From Variovorax sp. PBL-E5 (GTDB lineage: Bacteria; Pseudomonadota; Gammaproteobacteria; Burkholderiales; Burkholderiaceae_C): a stretch of 64,000 bases of DNA. The DNA is taken from NCBI RefSeq assembly GCF_901827185.1, contig NZ_LR594671.1, positions 124,001-188,000 on the forward strand, written 5' to 3'. The notes beneath the pieces are model-generated. The model had not been told where the DNA came from. It made no database searches and saw nothing but the letters and a program-made list of their open reading frames with translations. Shown here piece after piece: positions 35,749-47,386 of the stretch. A program made the translations under genes and the position numbers. Numbering within the stretch: the stretch's first letter is position 1; each line of letters begins with the position of its first letter.

Positions 35749-36948
35749 CTAATGCTGCTCTGCCGCCTCGAAACCCGCCGCGCGCAACGCGTCGAGCACG
35801 GCCGCCAGATGGGCGCGCCCACGCGTCTGCAGCACCAGCTCCACTTCCACGTTCTGGGCCGCGAGCATGGTGAAGGCACGCTGGTGATGGACTTCGTCGA
35901 TGTTGGCGCCCGCTTCTGCCACGGTCGCCGTGATCTGGGCCAGCGAGCCGGGCACGTCGCGCACGCTGACACGCACGCGGGCCAACCGACCGGCGCGTAC
36001 CATGCCGCGCTCGATGATCGCGGCGAGCAGCAGCGGATCGATGTTGCCGCCCGAGAGCACCAGCCCGACGCGTTTGCCCTTGAATCGTTCGGGATGCCGC
36101 AGCAGCGCAGCGAGTCCGGCCGCGCCCGCGCCTTCGACCAACGTCTTCTCGATCTCGAGCAGCATCAGCACCGCCTGTTCGATGTCGCCCTCGTCGACCA
36201 GGAGCAGATCGTCGACCAGGCTCGTAATGATCTCGCGCGTCAGCACGCCCGGCGTGCCGACGGCGATACCCTCGGCGATCGTGCTCTGTCCCTGCGGGTG
36301 GTGCGTGCCCTGGACCGCGTTGACCATCGCCGGAAAGCGCGCGGTCTGTACGCCCACGATCTCGATGCCCGGCTTGCGTGCCCGCGCCGCCACCGCCATG
36401 CCGGCGATCAACCCGCCGCCGCCGACCGACACCACCAGCATGTCCAGCGCGGGCACCGCATCGAGCATCTCCAGCGCGACCGTGCCCTGGCCGGCGATGA
36501 CGGCCTCGTCGTCATAGGGATGGACGAAGGCCAGGCCTTCGCTTTCGGCCAGCGCGAATGCATGCGCACGCGCCGCTTCCAGCGAATCGCCGTGCAGCAC
36601 GACCTCCGCGCCGAAGCCGCGGGTGCGCTCGATCTTCACGCCGGGGGTGAAGCGCGGCATCACGATCAGCGCGCGCAACCCCAGCCGCTGCGCATGGTAG
36701 GCCACGCCCTGCGCATGGTTGCCGGCCGACATGGCCACCACGCCGCGCGTGCCGGCTTGAGACAGGTCGACGAGCTTGTTGCATGCGCCGCGTTCCTTGA
36801 ACGAGGCGGTGAACTGCAAATTCTCGAATTTCAGGAACACCTGCGCCCCGACGATCTCCGACAGGGTGCGCGATTCCACGCACGGCGTGTCGAGCACTTG
36901 CCCTTGCAGCCGCCCGGCCGCGCGTTCGATGGCTTCGATTCCGATCAT
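35749..36948 (-). CDS. ilvA: Threonine ammonia-lyase with C-terminal ACT-like domain
   Basis: 399 residues, the ~400-residue type with one C-terminal ACT domain. PLP Lys in LQFTASFKERGACNKL, Gly-loop VSVGGGGLIAGMAV, and LVLSGGNIDP near residue 310. The ACT-like part (about 330-399) begins RVSVRDVPGSLAQITATVAEAG. It deaminates threonine to 2-oxobutanoate for isoleucine synthesis or threonine breakdown. ATG 36948 is chosen because the extra upstream codons lack homology. Confidence 0.92.
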   Translation of the reverse strand: MIGIEAIERAAGRLQGQVLDTPCVESRTLSEIVGAQVFLKFENLQFTASFKERGACNKLVDLSQAGTRGVVAMSAGNHAQGVAYHAQRLGLRALIVMPRFTPGVKIERTRGFGAEVVLHGDSLEAARAHAFALAESEGLAFVHPYDDEAVIAGQGTVALEMLDAVPALDMLVVSVGGGGLIAGMAVAARARKPGIEIVGVQTARFPAMVNAVQGTHHPQGQSTIAEGIAVGTPGVLTREIITSLVDDLLLVDEGDIEQAVLMLLEIEKTLVEGAGAAGLAALLRHPERFKGKRVGLVLSGGNIDPLLLAAIIERGMVRAGRLARVRVSVRDVPGSLAQITATVAEAGANIDEVHHQRAFTMLAAQNVEVELVLQTRGRAHLAAVLDALRAAGFEAAEQH

Positions 36949-37069
36949 GGGCGGGATTGTGGACGGATTCGCAACATCAGGGTTTTTACCGTACCCAAGA
37001 CTTCCCCAAGGCAAAAGTCTGCGCTATGGTCGCTCTCAGAATTTCACTCTCCTAGCTGGAGGTCGCCCG

Positions 37070-39391
37070 ATGGTCAAGCGTTCCGGTGTCGATGTGGTGG
37101 CCGCCGCCTCGCGCGGCCACGCATTGCCGTCGCCCGGACTCAAGGAAGCGCCGGTGCTCGAACTCATGTGTTCGCACTTCGTGCTCACCCTTGCGGCCAA
37201 GCAAGGGCCGCGCTTCAACGTGCGGCGCGACCTCAACGGCCTGTTGTCGCTCACCGGGCGGCATCTGGTCTGGCCGGCGCCCGTGCTGCAGCGCCTGCGC
37301 GAATTTCTCGGCCGCCGCTGCGCTGGCAACGAGATCTGGAAGGGCATCGAGGACTTCGACGGCCGCACGATGCTCGACCGCCATGGCGTCTGGCGCGGCC
37401 CCTACGAGGAAGGCACGCTCTTCTTCTATCTCGACGAATATGCCAAGGACCAGCCCAAGGATCTGCTCGCCGTCCTCTCGGTCACGCGCGACTGGCTCAC
37501 CCATGCGCTGCGCAAGCAATCGACGCTGGTCGAAAAGAACATCGATGCACTCGCCGGCCTGCTGCAGCTCAACAAGGCCGAGCGCGCGCTGCTGCTCTAC
37601 GGCACGCTGGCGCGCTATCAGCGCGACCTGCGCTCGCTGCTGGTCGAATTCAAGGTCAACAATGCGCCCGAGGCCTATGCCGCGATCGCCGAGGTCGCTG
37701 GCGTCAATGCGACCGAGGTGGGCGAGGCATTGCGCGCAGGTTCGCGGCTCGAACGCATCGGCCTGGTCGAGAACCTGATCTCCGAACACAACATCACCGA
37801 CCTTGCCGACCTGATGAAGGTCAGCGAGAAACTGCCACCGGTGCTGATGCGCGAGTACCGCGACCACAACGAACTCATGGCTGTCTTCACGCGGCCCTCC
37901 GCCAAGAGCGCACTGACGACCCACGATTTCTCCTTCGTGCAGGACGACGCGCAGATGCTCGTCACCCTGCTGCGCGCCGCCGTCGCGCGCAAGGAGCCCG
38001 GCGTCAACGTGCTGCTCTACGGACCGCCCGGCACCGGCAAGACCGAACTCGCCAAGGTCGTCGCGCAGGCCGCGGGCCTCGAGCTCTTCGAGGTCGAATA
38101 CGCCGACCGGGATGGCAATTCACTCTCCGGCCGCGACCGCTACCGCTCGCTGCAGATCGCACAGGTGTTCCTCAAGGGCAGCGCCCAGGCGGCGTTGCTG
38201 TTCGACGAGGTCGAGGACGTGTTCCCGCCGATCAGCACCGAGGCCGCGCAGCTCATGGCGCGCGCCGAACAGGTTCCCTCGCCGGCCAGCGGCAGCGTGA
38301 GCGGCAAGGCCTGGGTCAACCAGATCCTCGAGTCGAATGCCGTGCCCACGCTCTGGGTCACCAACCGCATCGAGCAGATCGACCCGGCCTTCCGCCGCCG
38401 CTTCGCCTACCACCTCGAACTCAAGTCGCCGCCGCCCGGCGCGCGCGAGCAGCTGGTTCGCAAGACGCTCGAAGGTGTCTCTGTGTCCGATGCGTTCACT
38501 GCCAAGCTGGCCGGACGCAAGGGCCTCACGCCGGCGCAGATCCGCACCGCGGTGCGCTTCGCGGAGCTTGCCATGACCGAGGGTGCATCGGTCGAAAGCC
38601 TGATCGAGCGCCAACTCAAGAATGCCGACCTCGCGCTCGGCACCGTCGATGGCCTGGGTGCGCGCCGCAGCGTGACCACCTACGACCTCGACATGCTCAA
38701 CGTCGAGACGCGCTTCGAGATCCCGCGCATTGTCGAGGCGCTCAAGGTGCGCGGCCATGGGACGCTGTGCTTCTACGGCGCGCCCGGTACCGGCAAGACG
38801 GCGTTGGCCGAACATATCGCCAAGGCCATCGCGCGGCCCCTGATCATCAAGCAGGCGAGCGACCTGATGAGCAAGTACGTCGGCGAGACCGAGCAGAACA
38901 TGGCCGCCATGTTCAAGGAGGCCGAGGCCGAAAAGGCCGTGCTGCTGCTCGACGAGGCCGACAGCTTCCTGCAGGATCGGCGCGGCGCGCAGCGCACCTA
39001 CGAAGTGACCGAGGTCAACGAGATGCTGCAGGGCATGGAGCGCTTCGACGGCATCTTCGTCTGCACCACCAACCTGCTCGACCGGATCGATCAGGCCGCG
39101 CTGCGCCGCTTCACCTTCAAGATCAAGTTCATGCCGCTGACGCCCGTACAGCGCGAGCGCATGTTCGTCACCGAGGCGCTGGCAGGTGATGAGGCGCTGA
39201 TGACCGGCGAGATTCGTACGCGGCTGGCGAGGTTGGCGCAACTGTGTCCGGGCGACTTCGCGGCGGTCAAGCGCCAGACCGACATCCTGGCTGCAGAATT
39301 CTCGGCCCTCGAGTTTCTCGACCAGCTCGATGCCGAACATCGCATCAAGCCCGAGGTGCGCGAGTCGCGTGGCATGGGCTTCGTGATGTAG
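37070..39391 (+). CDS. Tandem AAA+ ATPase of unknown role
   Basis: 773 residues with two AAA+ modules. Module 1: Walker A LLYGPPGTGKTELAKV (about 317), Walker B AALLFDEVEDVF, arginine region PAFRRRFAYHLEL. Module 2: Walker A FYGAPGTGKTALAEH (about 567), Walker B AVLLLDEADSF, pore-like SKYVGETEQNMAAMF, sensor CTTNLLDRID. The first ~300 residues are a specific N-domain of unknown fold. It is similar in plan to p97/ClpX-type unfoldases but lacks a known substrate domain. RBS GGAGG (37058-37062) precedes the ATG. Confidence 0.85.
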   Translation: MVKRSGVDVVAAASRGHALPSPGLKEAPVLELMCSHFVLTLAAKQGPRFNVRRDLNGLLSLTGRHLVWPAPVLQRLREFLGRRCAGNEIWKGIEDFDGRTMLDRHGVWRGPYEEGTLFFYLDEYAKDQPKDLLAVLSVTRDWLTHALRKQSTLVEKNIDALAGLLQLNKAERALLLYGTLARYQRDLRSLLVEFKVNNAPEAYAAIAEVAGVNATEVGEALRAGSRLERIGLVENLISEHNITDLADLMKVSEKLPPVLMREYRDHNELMAVFTRPSAKSALTTHDFSFVQDDAQMLVTLLRAAVARKEPGVNVLLYGPPGTGKTELAKVVAQAAGLELFEVEYADRDGNSLSGRDRYRSLQIAQVFLKGSAQAALLFDEVEDVFPPISTEAAQLMARAEQVPSPASGSVSGKAWVNQILESNAVPTLWVTNRIEQIDPAFRRRFAYHLELKSPPPGAREQLVRKTLEGVSVSDAFTAKLAGRKGLTPAQIRTAVRFAELAMTEGASVESLIERQLKNADLALGTVDGLGARRSVTTYDLDMLNVETRFEIPRIVEALKVRGHGTLCFYGAPGTGKTALAEHIAKAIARPLIIKQASDLMSKYVGETEQNMAAMFKEAEAEKAVLLLDEADSFLQDRRGAQRTYEVTEVNEMLQGMERFDGIFVCTTNLLDRIDQAALRRFTFKIKFMPLTPVQRERMFVTEALAGDEALMTGEIRTRLARLAQLCPGDFAAVKRQTDILAAEFSALEFLDQLDAEHRIKPEVRESRGMGFVM

Positions 39392-39502
39392 TTGTTCTCC
39401 GGGCAGCGCGCACTTCGCGGCGCTGGGTCTTCGCGTCGGAGGTGACGAACAAGAAGAAGCTTGGTAGATTCCGCGCCGGCGTTCTGCTTTCAAGGCAGAA
39501 AT

Positions 39503-40802
39503 ATGGAGAAGCGCATACGCGCTCCATCAGGGAAGAAGAATGAACGACGCATGGATCGCCAGGAGCCTGGCGTGGTGAATTGGCTCAACGGCGAGTTGAA
39601 GAACAAATTCGAAGCCGCACGCGGCAAGGCATGGACGCTGGCCTACGCGTCGATGAACGAGGACGCGCTGGAATCGGCACGTTGAAGGTGAACGGGTCCA
39701 TCCCGAGAGATCTTCGAGGAACCTTGTACCGAAATGGTCCTGTGCGCCACGAGCGCGGATCGGGTCGCTATGCCCACAAGTGGGACGGCGACGGAATGGT
39801 CCAGGCTTTCTGCTTCCGTGACGGCGTGGTGTCTCATCGAGGCCGGTATGTCGCCACGAAGAAGTTCGTGCAGGAATCCGCATCGGGCCGGTTCGAGTTC
39901 AGGGCCTTCGGCTCGGCCATTGCCGGCCAGAGCGAACTGACGACCGACATCGACAGCATGAACGTCGCGAACATCAACGCCCGCGTTCACAACGATGAGT
40001 TGCTTGCGCTGTGGGAGCCGGGTTCGGCCTATCTGCTGGACCGGATTCGCTGCAGACCCTGGGCGCGAAGCCGTGGAGGTCGACGCGTCCGATTCGCCCT
40101 TTCTCGGCCCAGCCGAAATTGGAGCCGGACGGACTGCTCTGGAACTTCGGATGCGATCCCGTCGCCGGTGTTCTGCGCATCTACGGCATCACGGCCGCCG
40201 GGGTGGTTGATTCGTTTCGGCAATTCGAGATCGCCGACCTCTCGCCGGGCCATGACTTTGCCATCACGAAGAATCACCTGGTGTTCGCCCTCTCTCCGCT
40301 GGCGCTGCGGATGGATCGGCTCGCGGCAGGCCGTCCCTTCGGCGCATCGGTTGTCTGGATGCCCGGGCGTGCGACGCGGGTGCTGGTCATCGACAAGCGG
40401 TCATGGACATCGCGCTGGTACGAGTTCCCGCCGGCGATTGTTTTCCACCTTGGAAATGCCTGGGAAGACGCCGAGGGCGTCATCCGTCTCGATTGCATGT
40501 GCGGCAGCGATCCGCGCTGGATGTTGAACGGATGGTCGCTGATGGGAGGCGAGTACGAGCACGTGCGGGGGGCCGTGCTGACGCTTGTGGCACTGAAGCC
40601 GGGGGGTGGCTGCAGCGTCAGCACCGTGGTGTCCGTCGAGGGCGATTTTCCGGTCGTCGATCCGCTTCGGGCCGGCCGGCGATACCGCGACATCGTGTGC
40701 ATCAGTCGCAGCGCGACGCGGCCCGCCGTGCTGCCGGTGGCGCAGGCAGAACTGTCCTGTGCATTGCCGGTGGGGCTCCATGGGACTTTCCATGCGACTT
40801 GA
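39503..40802 (+). pseudogene. Carotenoid oxygenase (RPE65/lignostilbene family), two frameshifts
   Basis: Three consecutive frames rebuild one full-length protein. Frame 1 carries the N-terminus to residues ALESAR; a missing T near 39682 (TTT read as TT) shifts to frame 2, which holds IPRDLRGTLYRNGP, WDGDGMVQAF and LWEPGSAYLLD. A missing C near 40040 shifts to frame 3: DSLQTLG, HDFAITKNHLVF, VFHLGNAWED, and the C-terminal GLHGTFHAT. Iron-ligand His positions are still recognisable. Both lesions are single-base losses in short homopolymers, so true recent decay or a sequencing error must be considered. The enzyme would cleave double bonds of carotenoids or stilbenes. ATG 39503 has AAGG upstream; ATG 39551 is an alternative. 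Confidence 0.85.
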
Positions 40803-40859
40803 TATGCGCTGCGATGGCTGTCGAGCGAATTTCGGCACGTCCCGACGCCTTTGGGAACG

Positions 40860-42740
<1,881 letters not shown>

Positions 42741-42850
42741 AGGTCGAAGGGGTTGGGTCTGGCGCTGCCGGTTGCTCCCTCCGGCGTGCGCGGCCCGATT
42801 GTCGCCGCTCAGCAGAAGGGGAAAAAAACGACAGAAATCACATTTTTGAT

Positions 42851-42878
42851 GGAACAGCAAGAAAAAGGACGTTACCAA
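42851..42878 (+). promoter_or_regulatory. Candidate ECF/hrp-box-like promoter for chaperone-effector operon
   Basis: GGAACA (42851-42856), 15 bases, TTACCAA (42872-42878). It lies 42 bases before the chaperone start. It is an exact copy of the GGAACN-N15-TTACNNA element also found at 59517-59544 and 61393-61420 (minus strand). It resembles the HrpL hrp box in spacing and first half, and so is a candidate target of the ECF sigma at 8145. Confidence 0.7.
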
Positions 42879-42920
42879 GCATGGGACCTTGTCCGCCACC
42901 GCACGATCCAGGAGACATGA

Positions 42921-43379
42921 ATGAGCAGGGAAAACTACAGAGCGTTCGTGGAAGATTTTTGCGAGGACCTCGGCCTCGATGACGTCGAGGACGTCTTGCA
43001 CCGCGGCATCCTTGCGGTGGACGACACGGTCGTCGGCATCGAATACCTCGACGGCAGGAACGAGGTCCGACTCTTGATGGATCTCGGCGAGATCGAACCG
43101 CATGAGCAAAGCCAGCTGACCACCGTGCTGCTCGAAGCCAACCTGGGCAACACGAGCTTGTATCTGCCGACTTTCAGCATGGATGCCGAGACCCACCACC
43201 CCATCATCGCTTGCCATGTGCCATTGCAGGCCCTGATCGATGAAGAAGCGGACCTTGCCTCTTTGCTGGAAGAGCAGATGGTTCCGATGTATTCGGAATG
43301 GAAAAGCATGGTTGCCCAGGTCCTTCACAACCACGAGCAGGACGCGGACCTCTCACCTCATTTCGATCATCTGGCTTGA
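42921..43379 (+). CDS. CesT-type T3SS effector chaperone
   Basis: 152 residues, acidic. The order helix-strands-helix matches class I chaperones: N-terminal helix YRAFVEDFCEDLGLDD, strands VVGIEYLDG and EVRLLMDLGEI, central helix QLTTVLLEANL, and a second strand set (TSLYLPTFSMD, PIIACHVP). The C-terminal tail is long and acidic. Class I chaperones bind the N-terminus of one or a few effectors and keep them ready for export. The gene is 11 bases upstream of the 1260-residue effector and under the candidate promoter at 42851. Confidence 0.82.
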   Translation: MSRENYRAFVEDFCEDLGLDDVEDVLHRGILAVDDTVVGIEYLDGRNEVRLLMDLGEIEPHEQSQLTTVLLEANLGNTSLYLPTFSMDAETHHPIIACHVPLQALIDEEADLASLLEEQMVPMYSEWKSMVAQVLHNHEQDADLSPHFDHLA

Positions 43380-43390
43380 GGTGAAACGTC

Positions 43391-46300
43391 ATGGACAGTC
43401 CTCGTTCCCTGGGCTTGCGTGCCGAATTGCCTCTTGATCTCGCCGGCTCGCCTTCCACGGATTCAAATCAGAAGCCCACGCGGGACTTGTCAACGAACAA
43501 GTCCGGACAGCCGCCGACGATACGCCGCGCGCAATCGAGTCCACGGCCGCGGCTGGTCAGATCCAGCGTGCGCCGTCCGGTCGACGGTCAAAATCCTTTC
43601 AAGGTAACGGAACGCTCACCGCTTCTGTCAAGAATGGGTGTCGATGGCAGTGAATCCCAGCCGCCGAGGGACCCATTGTTGACGCAGCGTTCGGAAGATT
43701 CCATTGAGTTGCCCGATCTCATTGAGCTGCCGTGCCCATCAGACCTGCCTTCTCCGTCGAAAGCACGTGAACTCATCGAGAAACAAAGCGAGTTATCGCG
43801 GCCCCAGACCTTGTTCGACGAGGCGACGTTCCAGCAGCTCAGGCAAGATCTGATGAAGGCCAGGCAACCGAGTCAAAGGCCGGCGAGGAGCGGCAGTGAC
43901 GGCCCTACAGGCATTGGGCAGCCGAGACTGGAGGCCAGCAAGGAACATCACTATGTACCTTTCGGCCACTCCTATCTGTATGCGGCTCGCCGAGAGGGAG
44001 ACAAGGAACAAACCGGGCACTTCGAGGAACAGGACCAAGCCTACACCACCGAAAGCGGCAAACTGTCCCAGGAGAAATATCTGACCAGAAGCGAGGTGAC
44101 TCGCTCCCAGAGTTTGGCGAAGTCCGAGACCAGGATGGCTCATCGTCTCCAGAGGGCACAGGTGGCAGTCACCGCGCCTATGCACAAGTTTTTCCCTCGC
44201 ACCGCAGGGGCCAGGTATGGTCGCGCCGAGCCGGTGGACGATCTGCTGGTGCCGGAAAAGACCGTCGCCAACGACTACGCAGGCGGGCAGTTGGGGGCGA
44301 CGGAGCGAACGATACCGTCCGTGCCCGGCGTCGGCGGCGACAGCCTCGCGGGCTTGGGGATGCAGTTTGTCGGCAACTTGACCAACCCGATGGAGGGTGC
44401 CCTCGCATCTTCGGGTCTCGTCAAGCTCAAGAACACGCGTGACGCAGCCATCAACGACCTTCTGCGTCACTACAGGAATGCACTGCGTTTCTACTGGCAT
44501 CTGGACAGGGCGACGGACGAGGAAGCCGAATCCTTTCTGAAGTTCGTTGACGCCTGTCAAAGGCTCGTGCCGCTCGAACTCGACGGGCTCGGAATGCGAG
44601 CTGTCCGTATCGGAAATTGGACTGCCGAGGCCGTGTCTCGATACACCGCGGTCAAGGCTTACGCCGGGGCGCCGATTTCCGTTGGGTCGACAGCGACCGT
44701 GATTGCAACGTTGGCCACGTCGATCAATTCGTTGCCCGTTGGGGACGTGTTCTCGATTCCGCTGGGGGTAGCGGTCGGGGCCTTCGATGCTTTCCAAGGC
44801 CATAAGGAACTTGTTCAGCAACGCGACAAGAATGCCGTCGCCAGGGTGCGCCAAGACAACCTGGCCGCCATCATGAGAATGTCTTCGATGTTGGGCGGCG
44901 CTGCCAAGAGCTTGCACGCACACCAGGATAGATTGATCAGGCAAGCCAAGCGAGAAGGCGGAATTGCGATTGCGCGCATCGGGAAAGGGATCGCCCATTC
45001 GCCGCTGGCAGTGGCCGGCGGCACAGCGGCGATGTTGGCCCTGCTTGCGGGCGGAAGTCTCGTCACGGTAGGTGGCATCTACTTCGGCCTCGGTCTCCTG
45101 GGCATGACATTCATGGGCGTCGGCCTGTACCGAAATCAAAAGCGCGTCTGGGCTGAACACAATCGAAAGTGGCGTCAGCGCGCAGCGCAGGCGTTCATAT
45201 GCCAAATCCCTCCTCATGTCCTCGAGAGCTGGATGGGCATGAAGAATCCAGTCCCGTTCGAGGTGTCGTTCGAGGAGGGCGAATACCTTCCAGCCGAGTT
45301 GCGTTTCAAGGGCGAACACGCCACTGTGATTGACGTTCAGCAGAACGAATATATCGGCCTCCATGTCATGGCCACGCGCGTGCGCGACTGTCTGGTGTAT
45401 CCGCAAGGCCGTTCTCCGGTTCAGGATGAATTGATCAACCTGTTGCTCTGCTTGGGGATCAGCGAGCTGGAACAAGAGGCGATCTGCCGCGTCGCCCGAA
45501 CCAAGAAGAAGGACGCGCAGATTGACTTCATTCAAGCACGCCTTGCCCCGGCCTTTGGCATCAAGTTCGTTGCGCCTGCAGGCCGCGCCAGTGTGATACA
45601 TCCATCGATTTTCTTGAATGCCTTCAAGAGCGCACTGAAGTTGTGCTGGAGAGAGGGGGACGACCTTCCTGCCGTTCTGCACAGAGAGAAAGCAGAAGCC
45701 GACGCGCTGGTAGAAAAATTGAATGGGGAGAATGCAAGCGTTGAATCGTCGTCGCAGGAATCAGGTACCGAGCAGGCAGTCTGGGAAGATCTTCGAAAGG
45801 GCATGGGGAAAGAGGTCAGTGCTGCGCTTGACCAGATCACCGGAAGTTCGGCGAGCCGGTACGCAAGGATCGAGCAGTACATGTCCTTGACGTTTCAAGG
45901 CTCGATCAATTGGAAGGAAGAGCTTCGTCGATCCATTGGGGATTTCCTGGACAGGACGAACGATCTCGAGGACGCGGAGCACATTGGAATTGAGAGCGAT
46001 CACGCGCTTTTCTGCAACTTGCTGCAAGAGTTCAGTATCCATCTGATACTGAGCGATGGCGAAGATGAAAACGCCGGTGCTCGTTCGAACGCGCAGAAAG
46101 TTGCTCGCAACATCTCGGTGTCCCCGTCAACGCGCGGAATCGACTCCGACACCTCTTCGTCCGATGCAATGCCGCCGCTGCTGTCGCGCGGACGCACCTC
46201 GCCGTTCCTCATCGAGGCGCCGACAAAGCCGTCCCAAACAAGGAGTCCTCGGCAAAAGATGTTGGCAAGGACTGCGCGCAGTCCTTCATTGCAGCCACCG

Positions 46301-47173
46301 CGTGGCGTCACGCGTGACACCGCACCATTGAACAGACCGTCGATGCTGTCGAACGACGGCGCGCCGCCGCGACGATTGGTTTCAATCCGTCCGGAAAATT
46401 CTTCCGACGAGCAGGAATCGCCCCGGCTGCCTTCAGCGCAGGGCCCCTTGATGCCGCCACGCATCGAGAGCACCCGGAGAAAGGAATTGCAAAGGACCGT
46501 CCGCAGCACGCGCGGCGCCTCCTTGCAGTCGCCGCGTCGCAACCGCGCGATCGCGGCCAATCAGCAATATCTCGACAAGTTCTCCGAGGCTTGGCTGCGA
46601 ACCTACGGCCCCAGTGGAAAGAAGGACAGCCCGAACAAGGACAAGGCCGACACGGTGGGCTTCTATCATCAAGTGGGCATCCAGATGGCTGAAATCCTTC
46701 CCGGCAAGGCGCAGGCCAAGGGGGACTTCCTGGCCTTCGCCGAGGGGATCCTGACGGCAGGAGCGCCATCGTCCGCGCTGTGGGACAACGTGCGCATGTT
46801 CGTGGCTGCGGAAGAACTGATCGCTCAGGCCGGGGATCCGCCGCATCCGTCGGTCTCCGGGATTTCGGGCGCGCGCATGGTGAAGTTGCTTCAACCGCTG
46901 GCGGCCTCCAACAGTTCTCCACTCGCGCTGTACAAGCTGATCCAGCAGCAGGCGAATGAAATCATGAACGCGCAAGGGCTGCCTTCCGACCCGGCGACGG
47001 ACATCGGGCCGTACCTGTGTTTTGCCCGAGCCTATGTTTCGCGGCTGAAGAATTCTTCCGATCGCGAGTTGGCCCCATTGGGAATTTCGAAGCTGCAGCT
47101 CGGGCAGCTGGAGGAGTTGCTGCGCGGTGCCATCATGTACCAGCAGGAACTCGTGTCCCTCGATTCGCCATGA
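43391..47173 (+). CDS. Large T3SS effector candidate (1260 residues), new family
   Basis: No known family recognised. Residues 1-~250 are Ser/Pro/Arg-rich and disordered, as in secreted effectors. A central helical part follows, with two hydrophobic regions: about 427-470 (SVGSTATVIATLATSINSLPVG and after) and about 536-578 (SPLAVAGGTAAMLALLAGGSL, GGIYFGLGLLGMTFMGVGLY), the second a likely membrane hairpin. A second disordered Ser/Pro/Arg-rich linker (about 905-1057) separates a C-terminal helical module (about 1058-1260). The base composition is clearly less GC-rich than the flanking recQ and hutC. An RBS (GAGGTG) overlaps the chaperone stop region. It could be a membrane-targeted effector or a translocator; the CesT-type chaperone favours an effector. 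Confidence 0.72.
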   Translation: MDSPRSLGLRAELPLDLAGSPSTDSNQKPTRDLSTNKSGQPPTIRRAQSSPRPRLVRSSVRRPVDGQNPFKVTERSPLLSRMGVDGSESQPPRDPLLTQRSEDSIELPDLIELPCPSDLPSPSKARELIEKQSELSRPQTLFDEATFQQLRQDLMKARQPSQRPARSGSDGPTGIGQPRLEASKEHHYVPFGHSYLYAARREGDKEQTGHFEEQDQAYTTESGKLSQEKYLTRSEVTRSQSLAKSETRMAHRLQRAQVAVTAPMHKFFPRTAGARYGRAEPVDDLLVPEKTVANDYAGGQLGATERTIPSVPGVGGDSLAGLGMQFVGNLTNPMEGALASSGLVKLKNTRDAAINDLLRHYRNALRFYWHLDRATDEEAESFLKFVDACQRLVPLELDGLGMRAVRIGNWTAEAVSRYTAVKAYAGAPISVGSTATVIATLATSINSLPVGDVFSIPLGVAVGAFDAFQGHKELVQQRDKNAVARVRQDNLAAIMRMSSMLGGAAKSLHAHQDRLIRQAKREGGIAIARIGKGIAHSPLAVAGGTAAMLALLAGGSLVTVGGIYFGLGLLGMTFMGVGLYRNQKRVWAEHNRKWRQRAAQAFICQIPPHVLESWMGMKNPVPFEVSFEEGEYLPAELRFKGEHATVIDVQQNEYIGLHVMATRVRDCLVYPQGRSPVQDELINLLLCLGISELEQEAICRVARTKKKDAQIDFIQARLAPAFGIKFVAPAGRASVIHPSIFLNAFKSALKLCWREGDDLPAVLHREKAEADALVEKLNGENASVESSSQESGTEQAVWEDLRKGMGKEVSAALDQITGSSASRYARIEQYMSLTFQGSINWKEELRRSIGDFLDRTNDLEDAEHIGIESDHALFCNLLQEFSIHLILSDGEDENAGARSNAQKVARNISVSPSTRGIDSDTSSSDAMPPLLSRGRTSPFLIEAPTKPSQTRSPRQKMLARTARSPSLQPPRGVTRDTAPLNRPSMLSNDGAPPRRLVSIRPENSSDEQESPRLPSAQGPLMPPRIESTRRKELQRTVRSTRGASLQSPRRNRAIAANQQYLDKFSEAWLRTYGPSGKKDSPNKDKADTVGFYHQVGIQMAEILPGKAQAKGDFLAFAEGILTAGAPSSALWDNVRMFVAAEELIAQAGDPPHPSVSGISGARMVKLLQPLAASNSSPLALYKLIQQQANEIMNAQGLPSDPATDIGPYLCFARAYVSRLKNSSDRELAPLGISKLQLGQLEELLRGAIMYQQELVSLDSP

Positions 47174-47267
47174 TCGAGGGGCTGGATTCGGAGCCGGGCG
47201 GTTCGTCGGCATGGCGGGAGGTCGCCTTCATGCGCAGAACCGGCGAATTCCTGGCCGAGGGTTAACC

Positions 47268-47277
47268 TGTATATACA
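47268..47277. promoter_or_regulatory. HutC operator before hutC
   Basis: Perfect palindrome TGTATATACA, the known core of HutC binding sites in Pseudomonas and relatives. It lies 110 bases before the hutC start and implies autoregulation, relieved by urocanate. Confidence 0.75.
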
Positions 47278-47386
47278 AGTGTATCATCGCGAACGAAACT
47301 CGCCGCTCGGCAGCCGTGGCGCATGTCACCGGCCGAGGAGTCCACCACCGCCACGCATTGCCCGCACCGCCAGACAAAGACACCGC

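Noticed and set aside
35752..39189. 1145-codon open frame on the plus strand across ilvA and the AAA+ gene
   Set aside because: It runs antisense to ilvA and out of frame through the ATPase; composition is that of a shadow frame.
42741..43334. Extension of recQ upstream to 43334
   Set aside because: The added part is antisense to the chaperone gene and has no RecQ homology.
46560..47173. Homology of the C-terminal module of the large effector with the two paralogous effectors
   Set aside because: Only scattered matches such as SGAR-x-V; block order does not hold, so common descent is not supported.
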